DNA of 33,993 nt, taken from assembly GCA_014871665.1 (NCBI GenBank), contig WGSL01000016.1, forward strand, positions 1-33,993, given 5' to 3'. This document shows positions 22,792 to 30,122 of this stretch, in pieces. Source of the stretch: Collinsella sp. Lineage in GTDB: Bacteria > Actinomycetota > Coriobacteriia > Coriobacteriales > Coriobacteriaceae. The notes beneath the pieces were generated by a model. It saw only the letters and a list, made by a program, of their open reading frames with translations. It was not told the DNA's origin and searched no databases. Every line of letters begins with the position of its first letter. Within the stretch, counting starts at the first letter, position 1. A program made the position numbers and the translations under genes.

Positions 22792-24141
22792 TTAGGCGGT
22801 GGCGCGGCCGAGCCAGTTGCCGCTGTGGTGGTAGATGGTGAACATCGTGGCCGTAATGAGCCACGTTACGGGGTAGACCAGCAGTAGATGCTCGAGCGAC
22901 GGATCGAAGGGCATGATCGCAAACACCCAGATCACCCTCAAGACAACGGTGCCAAAGATGGTGAGCATCATAGGCTGCAGACTCACGCCGGCGCCGCGAA
23001 TGGAGCCCGACGCGTTTTCGATAATCGAGAAGATCGCGTAGAACGGCGCGATAAAACGAAGAATCGTCGTGGTGTACGCCGAAATCGAAGCATCGTCGAC
23101 AAACAGACGCGACAACGGACCCGAGAACACCAGCAGCACGGCAGACAGGCCACCAATGAGCATAAACGACAGCACGAGCGACGTATGGTAGCCCTTGCGC
23201 ATGCGCTCGTAGTTGCGCGCGCCAAAGTTCTGTGCCGAGAACGTGGTGATCGACACGCCGAGCGCCTCGGTAACCATCCAGATAATGCCATCCAGGCGCC
23301 CAGATAGACCCCAAGCAGTCGTGACATCGGCGCCAAACGAATTAACCGACACCTGGATCAACACGTTCGAGATCGAGTAGGCAGCCGATTGAAAACCGAG
23401 TGGCAGACCACACGAGATCATACTCTTGCAAATACCGCGATCGATGCCGAGCCTAGACAGCGAAAGACGCCATGCACCCGGAGCGCGCATCATGCGCAAC
23501 ACGATCATCGTTGCATTGGAGCAAATGGTCAGCGCCACTGCGATGCCACAGCCCAGCGCCTCCATATGAAGCACGGCAACGAAGATGACATCCAGCACCG
23601 CATTAACAAGGCAGCCGGAAGCAATAATCACAGCAGGCCCGCGCGTGTCGCCCACGGCGCGCAGCAGTGCCGTTCCCATATTGAGCAGCAGCGCTGCAAC
23701 CATCGCGGCAAAATAACAGCGAGCATAGGCCACGCCCTCGGCCAATAGTTCATGCGGCGTGTTCATAAGCACCAGCATGGGCTCAACGAACACTATGCCA
23801 AGAATCGAGAAAACGATACCGCCCACCAGCGCGAGCGTCATGGCGGTATGGACCGATCGGCTCAGCCGCTCATCATCGTGCTGACCAAAATACTGACCGG
23901 TAATGACGGCACATCCAGCACCCACACCGACGCAAAAACCGATGCAGAGCTCGGTGAGCACCATCGTTGCTTGAATGCCGCCCAGCGCGAGCTTGCCGCC
24001 AAACTGACCGACGATATAGGTACCGATAAGCGTGTAGGCCTGCTGAAAAAACGAACTAAAAAAGATGGGAACGCACAGCGACAGCAGCTGTTGCCAAATG
24101 ACACCCTGCGTTACATCGATAGCCGTAGATTTCTTAGCCAC
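22792..24141 (-). CDS. MATE family efflux transporter
   Basis: A 449-residue polytopic protein with about twelve membrane segments in two similar halves, the plan of MATE transporters, which export drugs or metabolites using Na+ or H+ gradients. Typical features are IWQQLLSLCVPIFFSSFFQQAYTL-type sequence at the N-terminus (IWQQLLSLCVP then FFQQAYTLIGTYIVG), GAGCAVITGQYFGQ, and AQNFGARNYERM after the seventh segment. The GTG at 24141 (VAKKSTAID) is chosen since GGGAGGG lies just before it; the open frame upstream is an Arg-rich leader. Substrate and ion are unknown. It faces the cobO remnant across a large inverted repeat. Confidence 0.9.
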   Translation of the reverse strand: MAKKSTAIDVTQGVIWQQLLSLCVPIFFSSFFQQAYTLIGTYIVGQFGGKLALGGIQATMVLTELCIGFCVGVGAGCAVITGQYFGQHDDERLSRSVHTAMTLALVGGIVFSILGIVFVEPMLVLMNTPHELLAEGVAYARCYFAAMVAALLLNMGTALLRAVGDTRGPAVIIASGCLVNAVLDVIFVAVLHMEALGCGIAVALTICSNATMIVLRMMRAPGAWRLSLSRLGIDRGICKSMISCGLPLGFQSAAYSISNVLIQVSVNSFGADVTTAWGLSGRLDGIIWMVTEALGVSITTFSAQNFGARNYERMRKGYHTSLVLSFMLIGGLSAVLLVFSGPLSRLFVDDASISAYTTTILRFIAPFYAIFSIIENASGSIRGAGVSLQPMMLTIFGTVVLRVIWVFAIMPFDPSLEHLLLVYPVTWLITATMFTIYHHSGNWLGRATA

Positions 24142-24266
24142 ACGCCCTCCCCGCCAGCGTACGTCAAACAACAAAACGGCAATTTAAGACCAAAGCCAAA
24201 ACCAGCTTAGCACCGACTGGCGGCGACCGAAACACCCCGAATTAGAGCGCGGTGCGGAATAACTGC

Positions 24267-25181
24267 CTAGTGATACAAACCCGGCTGGTAGTGATACTCA
24301 TTGCTCACGTGAGGGCACAGCTGCCAAAAGGCAACGGCGCTCGCCGCGGCCACGTTGAGTGAATCGACCCCGTGCGCCATCGGAATGCGCACAGCTCGGT
24401 CACAGCCGGCAATAGTTTTAAAGCCCAAGCCGGCACCCTCGGTGCCCATAAAAATCGCCAAGCGATCAATCTTCTGCAGCACAGGATCGTCCAGCGAAAC
24501 GGAATCGTCCGTCAACGCCATAGCGGCACACGAAAAGCCGGCATCATGAAGCGCGGCCAAGCCATCATGCGGCCACACACGAGCCTCGCTGCCAATGCGC
24601 GTCCACGGCACCTGAAACACGGTGCCCATGCTCACACGAGCCGAGCGACGATACAGCGGATCGCAGCACGTAGGGCTCACCAGAATGCCGTCAACGTTCA
24701 ATGCGGCAGCCGAGCGGAAAATCGCGCCAACATTGGTGTGATCGACAATACCCTCAAGCACGCACACGCGCACCGGACGATCCCCCGCCGCCTCGACGAC
24801 GCCGCCCAAGAACTCATCAACCGGAATCTGACGCGGGCGACGGAACGCCGCCAGCGCGCCGCGCGTCACGTTAAAGCCCGTCAACTGCTCCATGAGCTCC
24901 ATGGAGGCCACGAACACAGGAACAGGACCCGCGCCCTCGCGCACAACCAGGCGCTCGAACAGCGGCATCATCTGATCGAGCCAGCGTTCGCCCAACAGAA
25001 AGCTCACCGGCTCGTATCCGGCGCGCACGGCACGCTCGATGACCTTGGCGCTCTCGGCGATAAAGATGCCCTTTTGCGGCTCCAGCACGCAGCGCAGCTC
25101 GCGCTCGGTCAGTCGCACATAGGCATCGAGCCGCTCGTCCTCGAGCGAATCAATTCGCAGAACCTCAACGGCATCAGTCAT
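24267..25181 (-). CDS. SpoU/TrmH-family RNA 2'-O-methyltransferase
   Basis: A 304-residue SPOUT-class methyltransferase. The three SpoU motifs are present: NVGAIFRSAAALNVDGI (motif 1), FMGTEGAGL (motif 2) and IPMAHGVDSLNVAAASAVAFW (motif 3), which form the knotted SAM-binding site. Residues 1-110 form an N-terminal RNA-binding-like domain with GIFIAESAKVIERA, as in TsnR/RlmB-type proteins. The product methylates a ribose 2'-OH in rRNA or tRNA; which one cannot be read from the sequence. The ATG at 25181 is chosen because the family similarity starts near VEVLRIDSLEDERLDAY; its ribosome-binding site is weak. It lies between folA and the MATE gene. Confidence 0.88.
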   Translation of the reverse strand: MTDAVEVLRIDSLEDERLDAYVRLTERELRCVLEPQKGIFIAESAKVIERAVRAGYEPVSFLLGERWLDQMMPLFERLVVREGAGPVPVFVASMELMEQLTGFNVTRGALAAFRRPRQIPVDEFLGGVVEAAGDRPVRVCVLEGIVDHTNVGAIFRSAAALNVDGILVSPTCCDPLYRRSARVSMGTVFQVPWTRIGSEARVWPHDGLAALHDAGFSCAAMALTDDSVSLDDPVLQKIDRLAIFMGTEGAGLGFKTIAGCDRAVRIPMAHGVDSLNVAAASAVAFWQLCPHVSNEYHYQPGLYH

Positions 25182-25260
25182 AGCAGCCAGCCCGCACCTT
25201 TCTTTGCAGCACCTATACAAATATCGGGGCAACGCCATGCGCCGCCCCGTCATTCATTTC

Positions 25261-25290
25261 AACCCGATAATACCGAAGGGATAATCGGTT
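25261..25290 (-). terminator. imperfect hairpin after folA, possible weak terminator
   Basis: AACCCGATAATACC and its near complement GGGATAATCGGTT fold into an imperfect stem directly after the folA stop codon. No T-run follows on the minus strand, and a second GGGGC/GCCCC hairpin follows about 15 bases later. It may be a weak or factor-dependent stop, or an mRNA 3'-end stem. Confidence 0.3.
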
Positions 25291-25809
25291 TTACGCCTCA
25301 ATGCGACGATACGTCACGAACTCATAATCGACGCCCTCGTCACCCTCACCGGCGGCAATCGTCGCGACCCCGCTACGCTGCGCAATCTCCCACGCAGGAT
25401 CGGCTTCCAAATCGGGAAAGTACGTATCCACGACATGCACGCAGTGGTTATGCGTGACCTCGGCTTCGGCGCAATACGGCAGAAACTGCCGATACACCTC
25501 GCCGCCACCGATCACCCGGGCAACGGACTCATCGGCAACCGCAGCGAGCGCCTCGTCGATGCTATGCACCACGTCGACGCCCTCGGCAGCAAAGCCCTCG
25601 TCGCGGGTGAGCACGATATTGCGGCGGTTCTTGAGCGGACGCCCGCCGGGGAAACTCAGCAGCGTCTTGCGCCCCATGATGACCGGGCAACCTTTGGTGC
25701 ACGCCACAAAATGGCGCATGTCGGCGCGATTGGACACGACCATATCGCCCTCGCAGCCAATGCCCCAGTCTTCACACACGGCGACGATGGCAGAAAGCTT
25801 ACACGTCAT
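25291..25809 (-). CDS. folA: dihydrofolate reductase
   Basis: A 172-residue DHFR, which reduces dihydrofolate to tetrahydrofolate with NADPH and so recycles the folate oxidised by ThyA just upstream. Motifs include LSAIVAVCEDWGIG, D30 as the active-site acid (NRADMRHF), VIMGRKTLLSFPGGRPLKNRRNIVLTR for cofactor binding, and IGGGEVYRQFLP. The usual LPW loop before the catalytic acid is replaced by MVVSN, so the Pro-Trp pair (W22 of E. coli) is missing. The ATG at 25809 has AGGTGG five bases before it; the upstream in-frame GTG has no site. Nine bases separate it from thyA, so the two form an operon. Confidence 0.92.
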   Translation of the reverse strand: MTCKLSAIVAVCEDWGIGCEGDMVVSNRADMRHFVACTKGCPVIMGRKTLLSFPGGRPLKNRRNIVLTRDEGFAAEGVDVVHSIDEALAAVADESVARVIGGGEVYRQFLPYCAEAEVTHNHCVHVVDTYFPDLEADPAWEIAQRSGVATIAAGEGDEGVDYEFVTYRRIEA

Positions 25810-25818
25810 GCCCGCCAC

Positions 25819-26667
25819 CTAAACCGCAATGGGAATATTCTTGACCTGCGGGCCGTGCTCGTAGCCCTCGACGATCAGGTCGTCGGTCGTAAACGCATAG
25901 AAATCATGCACGTCGGGGTTAAGCGTTACCTTAGGCGCCGCAAACTGCGGGCGCTCGATAAGCTCACGGACGATATTGACATGACGGTCGTAAATGTGGG
26001 CATCGGCAATCACATGCAGCAGCTCACCGGGAATCATATCGACCGACTGTGCGACCATCATCAACAAGATGGCGTACTGGCACACATTCCAGTTATTCGC
26101 GGCCAAAATGTCCTGACTGCGCTGGTTGAGAATCATGTTGAGCGTGGGCTTATCGTCCTGCGGGCGCTGTGTCACGTTATACGTCACGCTGTACGCGCAC
26201 GGATACAGGTGCATCTCGGAAAGGTCGCTAAACACGTACGTGTTGGTCATGATGCGGCGGCTGTACGGCGTGTGCTTGAGATCGTACAGCACGCGGTCCA
26301 TCTGGTCAAAGTCGCCCTCGGCATAATGGCTCTTCTGGCCAATCTGGTACCCGTAGGCTTTACCGATGGAGCCAGTCTCGTCGGCCCACTCATCCCAAAT
26401 ATGGCTGTTGAGATCATGCACGTTATTGGACTTCTTTTGATAGATCCACAGGATCTCGTCCATGGCGGACTTGAGCGCCGTACGACGCAGCGTAAGCGCG
26501 GGGAACTCCTCGCGCAGGTCGTAGCGCGCCGTGACGCCAAAGTTTTTAATGGTATAGGCAGGGGTGCCATCCTCCCACACCGGGCGGACCTTTTGGCCCT
26601 CGGTGGTGGTGCCATGGTCCAAGATATCGCGGCACATGGTTACAAACTGTTGATCAGCCTTGCTCAT
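25819..26667 (-). CDS. thyA: thymidylate synthase
   Basis: A 282-residue ThyA that makes dTMP from dUMP with methylene-tetrahydrofolate. The catalytic cysteine is C157 in LYPCAYS, followed by LNQRSQDILAANNWNVCQYA, which binds dUMP and folate, and HIYDRHV near the C-terminus. IKNFGVTARYDLREEFPALTLR is the usual N-terminal region. The ATG at 26667 is preceded by AGGAGGG. The extra frame upstream is not conserved in the family and crosses the control region. Co-transcription with folA is standard. The divergent neighbour is the DUF134-NifX gene, and both share a 166-base control region. Confidence 0.95.
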   Translation of the reverse strand: MSKADQQFVTMCRDILDHGTTTEGQKVRPVWEDGTPAYTIKNFGVTARYDLREEFPALTLRRTALKSAMDEILWIYQKKSNNVHDLNSHIWDEWADETGSIGKAYGYQIGQKSHYAEGDFDQMDRVLYDLKHTPYSRRIMTNTYVFSDLSEMHLYPCAYSVTYNVTQRPQDDKPTLNMILNQRSQDILAANNWNVCQYAILLMMVAQSVDMIPGELLHVIADAHIYDRHVNIVRELIERPQFAAPKVTLNPDVHDFYAFTTDDLIVEGYEHGPQVKNIPIAV

Positions 26668-26701
26668 TGACCCTCCTGTCAGTCGCCTACAAGCGAGATT
26701 C

Positions 26702-26707
26702 ATTGTA
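26702..26707 (-). promoter_or_regulatory. possible -10 box of the thyA-folA operon
   Basis: TACAAT on the minus strand, 35 bases before the thyA ATG, matches the -10 consensus at five of six positions. No convincing -35 is seen at 16-18 bases, so this is weak evidence. Confidence 0.3.
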
Positions 26708-26750
26708 GCCCAGGCGCACGCGGCCCCACAGCCCAAACATAAGCCCTCAT

Positions 26751-26770
26751 TTTCTGACATATGTCAGAAA
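26751..26770. promoter_or_regulatory. palindromic operator-like site, copy 1
   Basis: TTTCTGACATATGTCAGAAA is a perfect 20-base palindrome. It lies between thyA and the DUF134-NifX gene, 53 bases centre to centre from a second copy of the TGACATATGTCA core. A repeated perfect palindrome in a divergent control region is typical of a dimeric regulator's binding site. Confidence 0.7.
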
Positions 26771-26796
26771 TTCCTTGCGCAAATCCGCACGTTCGC

Positions 26797-26802
26797 TATT
26801 CT
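26797..26802 (+). promoter_or_regulatory. possible -10 box of the DUF134-NifX gene
   Basis: TATTCT lies 16 bases after TTGCGC (26775-26780). Both are modest matches. The pair sits between the two palindromes, with the expected start site inside copy 2, an arrangement suited to repression. Confidence 0.3.
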
Positions 26803-26806
26803 ATTG

Positions 26807-26821
26807 TTGACATATGTCAGA
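26807..26821. promoter_or_regulatory. palindromic operator-like site, copy 2
   Basis: TGACATATGTCA at 26808-26819 repeats the core of the upstream 20-base palindrome; the flanking bases match on one side only. Spacing of 53 bases is close to five DNA turns, so both copies face the same side of the helix. It lies 14 bases before the ATG of the DUF134-NifX gene. Confidence 0.7.
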
Positions 26822-26833
26822 TTTGGAGAGTGT

Positions 26834-27598
26834 ATGGCAGGAAGACGCGAAAAACTGCGCCGCGTTAGAATCATCCCCGAATATCGCGGCTTTACCCCCG
26901 ATGGCCTTGCCAGCGGAGACGCTATCGATATGACGGTCGACGAGCTCGAGGTGCTGCGCCTATGCGACCTGGAAGACCTCAATCAGGAGGAAGTCGCCCA
27001 GAGCATGGGCATTGCCCGCGCCACGGTGGCGGCAATCTGCAGCCGCGCGCATCGCAAGGTGGCAAACGCGTTGGTCAATGGACGGGCGATCGTCATCGAG
27101 GGCGGCAATATCGCATACTCCCCCATCACCACGACAACGGCCGCATGGCCAGCAAAGGAGGTCGACACCATGAGGGTGGCAACCACGTACGACAACGGCA
27201 ACATCTTTATGCACTTTGGCCGCAGCGAGCAGTTCAAGATCTACGACATTCAGGATGGCAAGGTGCTCAACGAGCAGGTCGTAAGCACCGGTGGCACCGG
27301 CCACGGCGCCCTGGCGGGCCTACTCGCCAACGGCGGCGTGGACACGCTCATCTGCGGCGGCATCGGCGGTGGCGCTATCAACGCGCTTGCTCAAACCGGC
27401 ATCACGGTATATGCAGGTGCCCAGGGCAACTGCGACGCTTGCGTCGAGGCACTTATCGCCGGCACGCTCGCACAGAACGGCGAGGCCACGTGCAGCTGCC
27501 ACGGCCATGACCACGAGCACGCCCATGAGCACGGCGAATCCTGTGGTTGCCACGGCCATCACGAGCACGAGGGCCACGAGGGCTGCGGCTGCCACTAA
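26834..27598 (+). CDS. DUF134 / NifX-type dinitrogenase cofactor-binding fusion with His-rich tail
   Basis: A 254-residue two-domain protein. Residues 1 to about 95 are a DUF134 domain (RRVRIIPEYRGFTPDG, MTVDELEVLRLCDLEDLNQEEVAQSMGIARATV) with a sigma-region-4-like helix-turn-helix. Residues 113 to about 218 are a dinitrogenase iron-molybdenum cofactor domain (NifX/NafY class: ATTYDNGNIFMHFGRSEQF, GGIGGGAINAL). The last 35 residues contain 12 His and 6 Cys, probably binding metal. The ATG at 26834 has GGAG five bases upstream. A DNA-binding domain joined to a metal-cofactor domain suggests a metal- or cluster-responsive regulator, possibly acting on the two palindromes just upstream. No nitrogenase gene is present, so nitrogen fixation is not implied. 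Confidence 0.85.
   Translation: MAGRREKLRRVRIIPEYRGFTPDGLASGDAIDMTVDELEVLRLCDLEDLNQEEVAQSMGIARATVAAICSRAHRKVANALVNGRAIVIEGGNIAYSPITTTTAAWPAKEVDTMRVATTYDNGNIFMHFGRSEQFKIYDIQDGKVLNEQVVSTGGTGHGALAGLLANGGVDTLICGGIGGGAINALAQTGITVYAGAQGNCDACVEALIAGTLAQNGEATCSCHGHDHEHAHEHGESCGCHGHHEHEGHEGCGCH
27154..27172 (+). promoter_or_regulatory. consensus ribosome-binding site and ATG inside the DUF134-NifX frame
   Basis: AAAGGAGGT (27154-27162) lies eight bases before an in-frame ATG at 27170, which starts MRVATTYDNGN, the usual N-terminus of a stand-alone NifX-type protein. It is a better ribosome-binding site than the one of the full gene. Confidence 0.65.
27170..27598 (+). CDS. predicted nested product: NifX-type cofactor-binding protein alone
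   Basis: Initiation at the internal ATG (codon 113 of the fusion) would give a 142-residue protein with the complete NifX/NafY-type domain and the His/Cys-rich tail but no helix-turn-helix. The evidence is the consensus ribosome-binding site and the fact that the domain begins exactly at this methionine. It may be a second product made alongside the fusion, or a trace of two genes that became joined in frame. No protein evidence exists here. Confidence 0.5.
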   Translation: MRVATTYDNGNIFMHFGRSEQFKIYDIQDGKVLNEQVVSTGGTGHGALAGLLANGGVDTLICGGIGGGAINALAQTGITVYAGAQGNCDACVEALIAGTLAQNGEATCSCHGHDHEHAHEHGESCGCHGHHEHEGHEGCGCH

Positions 27599-27661
27599 CG
27601 GCACGGCACCGCGAACTCGGGGCGCGACGCTGAACGCAACCCAACAATCAAAGCCAACAAC

Positions 27662-27693
27662 AAAGGCCACCCGGTAGCTTCCGAGTGGCCTTT
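27662..27693. terminator. bidirectional terminator between the DUF134-NifX gene and ffh
   Basis: AAAGGCCAC and GTGGCCTTT form a 9-bp stem, extended by CGG/CCG after one mismatch, with a 6-base loop. It lies between convergent genes. The A/T ends allow use on both strands, although the T-runs are short. Confidence 0.75.
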
Positions 27694-27718
27694 GCCATAT
27701 CAAGCTGGAATTACAGCA

Positions 27719-29194
27719 CTATTTCTTATTACGCATCTGCGCTTCCATCTGGCGCAGCAGCTCCATATCGGACTTGGGACCGCCCGTACCCAGGCCGCCC
27801 ATGCCGCCCAGACCCATAGCGTCCAGGCCAGGGATATTGGGCATGCGCATCCTCTTGCCCTTCTTTCCCTTTTTGCCCTTCTTGCCGCCGGCCTGTGCCT
27901 GATTGGCCATCGTGCGCATGCGGCCCATCATCTTATTCATCTCGCCCCACTGCTTCATAAGGCTGTTTACCTCAGTGGGGGTCACACCGGCGCCCTTGGC
28001 GATACGCGCGCGGCGCTGGCCGTTGATGATGGAGGGACGCAGACGCTCCTCCTTGGTCATCGACATGATAATGGCCTCGTTCTTGTCGAAGATGCCCTCG
28101 TCCAAGTTGCCGCCCATCTGGTTGAGCGCGCGCTGGCCACCGGGAAGCATGCCCAGGATACCCTTCATACCGCCCATCTTTTTGACGGCTTTCATCTGGT
28201 CGAGCATATCGTTCATGGTGAAGCCCTCGCGCAGCATACGCTCGGCAGCCTCAAGCTGCTCTGCATCGGCTGCCTCCTGGGCCTTCTCGATAATGCCGAC
28301 GACATCGCCCATGCCCAAGATTCGCTTGGCCATGCGGTCGGGGTAGAACGGCTCCAGCGAATCGGGTTTCTCGCCCATGCTCACAAACTTGATGGGCTTG
28401 CCGGTCACCTGACGCACCGAAAGTGCGCCACCGCCACGGGCGTCGCCATCGAGCTTGGAGATAATCACGCCATCAAAGTCGGTGCGCTCGGCAAACGTCG
28501 AGACCACATTGACGATATCCTGGCCGGTCATGGCATCGACGACCATCAACACCTGGTCGGGCTTGACGGCCTTCTTGATGTCGACGGCCTCCTGCATCAT
28601 CTGCTCATCGATCTGAAGACGACCGGCGGTATCGACGATGACCACGTCGCGCAGGTGGTCGACGGCCTCCTGGATGGCGCCCTTGGCGATGTCGACCGGG
28701 TGCGCGCCGTCACCGCGGAAGACCGGCACGCCGATCTCGCCACCAAGCGTGGCCAGCTGGTCGGCAGCGGCGGGACGATAGACGTCGCACGCGGCGAGCA
28801 GCGGCGAGCGGCCCTGCTTCTTGAGCAGGTAGGCCAGCTTTACGGCAGCCGTGGTCTTACCGGAACCCTGCAGGCCCACGAGCATGATGACATTGGGGAT
28901 GCGGTTGCTAAAGACGAGCTTGCTCTCGGTGGAGCCGAGCATCTCGGTGAGCTCGTCGAGCACGATCTTGACGACGTTTTGCGCCGGCGACAGCGACTCC
29001 ATGACCTCGGCGGTCATGCAGCGCTCCTTGGTCTTGGCGACGAACTCCTTGACAACCTTGAAGTTGACGTCGGCCTCGAGCAGCGCCATGCGAATGTCGC
29101 GCATGGCCGAGGTGATATCGGCCTCGGTCAGCTTGCCCTTGCCGCGCAGGCGGTCAAATGTGTCGTTGAGGCGATCGCTCAGGGAATCAAACAC
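27719..29194 (-). CDS. ffh: signal recognition particle protein Ffh
   Basis: A 491-residue SRP GTPase that binds signal sequences and 4.5S/SRP RNA and docks on FtsY. The N domain is followed by the G domain with GLQGSGKTT (G1), DVYRPAAADQL, DTAGRLQID (G3) and SKLDGDARGG (G4/G5 region). The Met-rich M domain includes GMGDVVGIIEKAQE, GGMKGILGMLPGG and the SMTKEERLRPSIINGQRRARIAKGAG RNA-binding part (shown in two blocks: SMTKEERLRPSIING and RRARIAKGAG). The C-terminus is Gly/Met/Lys-rich. The start is GTG at 29194, with AAGGAG eight bases before it. It follows ftsY by ten bases in the rnc-smc-ftsY-ffh series, a standard arrangement in Gram-positive bacteria. Confidence 0.97.
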   Translation of the reverse strand: MFDSLSDRLNDTFDRLRGKGKLTEADITSAMRDIRMALLEADVNFKVVKEFVAKTKERCMTAEVMESLSPAQNVVKIVLDELTEMLGSTESKLVFSNRIPNVIMLVGLQGSGKTTAAVKLAYLLKKQGRSPLLAACDVYRPAAADQLATLGGEIGVPVFRGDGAHPVDIAKGAIQEAVDHLRDVVIVDTAGRLQIDEQMMQEAVDIKKAVKPDQVLMVVDAMTGQDIVNVVSTFAERTDFDGVIISKLDGDARGGGALSVRQVTGKPIKFVSMGEKPDSLEPFYPDRMAKRILGMGDVVGIIEKAQEAADAEQLEAAERMLREGFTMNDMLDQMKAVKKMGGMKGILGMLPGGQRALNQMGGNLDEGIFDKNEAIIMSMTKEERLRPSIINGQRRARIAKGAGVTPTEVNSLMKQWGEMNKMMGRMRTMANQAQAGGKKGKKGKKGKRMRMPNIPGLDAMGLGGMGGLGTGGPKSDMELLRQMEAQMRNKK

Positions 29195-29204
29195 TAGTCA
29201 CTCC

Positions 29205-30122
29205 TTAATTGGACTCGCCCACCAGGGCGCGGCAGAAATCTTTGGCATTGAACTCCTGCAGGTCATCGACCTGCTCGCCCACGCCCACGCGCAGGATCGG
29301 GAGCTTGAGCTTCTCGGCCACGGCCATGGCGATTCCGCCCTTAGCCGTGCCGTCGAGCTTAGTCATGATAATACCGTCCAGGCCCAGTGCCTCGTTAAAC
29401 TCGAGCGCCTGGTTCAGACCGTTCTGGCCGGTGGCGGCATCGATCACGAGCACGACTGAGACGGGCATGGGGCCGGCGGCCATATTGGCGGCGCGCTTAC
29501 GCGTCACGTTAACCACCTTGGCAAGCTCGCGCATGAGCTCGGGGCTCGTGTGCAGACGACCGGCAGTGTCGATAAGCACCAGGTCGCTGCCGCGCTTGTC
29601 GGCCTCGTCGAGCACGTCGTAGCAAACACTTGCCGGATCGGAGCCGCGGTCACGCTTGATGACGGGGACGCCGGCGCGCTGGCCCCACACATCGAGCTGC
29701 TCGATGGCGGCGGCGCGGAAGGTGTCGGCCGAACCGATCACCACGTTCTTGCCGCGGGCGGCCATGGCGCTCGCAATCTTACCGACCGTCGTGGTCTTGC
29801 CGGCACCGTTAATGCCCACAAACAGCACGCAGCTCGGCGTATCGGAGAACGGATCGCGCTCGATGGGCACAAAGTGCTGCTCAAGCTGCTCGGCCAGGGC
29901 GCGACGGAGTTGCGGGGCGGTCTTGAGGTTCTTCTTGGCCGCGGCATCGCGCAGGTCATCGGAGACCTGAATGGCGATCTCGGCGCCCATGTCACCCATG
30001 ACGAGGGTGTCCTCCAGGTCCTCCCAAAAATCCTCGTCGACCTCGCCGCCAAAGTAAAAGACCTCGTTGAGGGCCTCGCGACTGCGCTCAAGTCCGCGCG
30101 AGAGAGCATCGAAGAATCCCAT
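29205..30122 (-). CDS. ftsY: signal recognition particle receptor FtsY
   Basis: A 305-residue SRP receptor GTPase consisting of the NG domains with almost no acidic A domain, as in many Gram-positive bacteria. G-domain motifs are FVGINGAGKTTT, DTFRAAAIEQLDVW, DTAGRLHTS and TKLDGTAKGG. The N-terminal MGFFDALSRGLERSREAL helix probably contacts the membrane. It brings ribosome-SRP complexes to the SecYEG translocon. The ATG overlaps the smc stop as TAATG, so translation is probably coupled. Confidence 0.96.
   Translation of the reverse strand: MGFFDALSRGLERSREALNEVFYFGGEVDEDFWEDLEDTLVMGDMGAEIAIQVSDDLRDAAAKKNLKTAPQLRRALAEQLEQHFVPIERDPFSDTPSCVLFVGINGAGKTTTVGKIASAMAARGKNVVIGSADTFRAAAIEQLDVWGQRAGVPVIKRDRGSDPASVCYDVLDEADKRGSDLVLIDTAGRLHTSPELMRELAKVVNVTRKRAANMAAGPMPVSVVLVIDAATGQNGLNQALEFNEALGLDGIIMTKLDGTAKGGIAMAVAEKLKLPILRVGVGEQVDDLQEFNAKDFCRALVGESN

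Noticed and set aside
26807..26835. A perfect TTGACA -35 box at 26807-26812 for the DUF134-NifX gene
   Set aside because: The -10 at normal spacing would cover the start codon. The TTGACA is better explained as part of the palindrome.
26834..27598. Evidence for nitrogen fixation
   Set aside because: The NifX-type domain is widespread in anaerobes that lack nitrogenase, and no nif gene is in the window.
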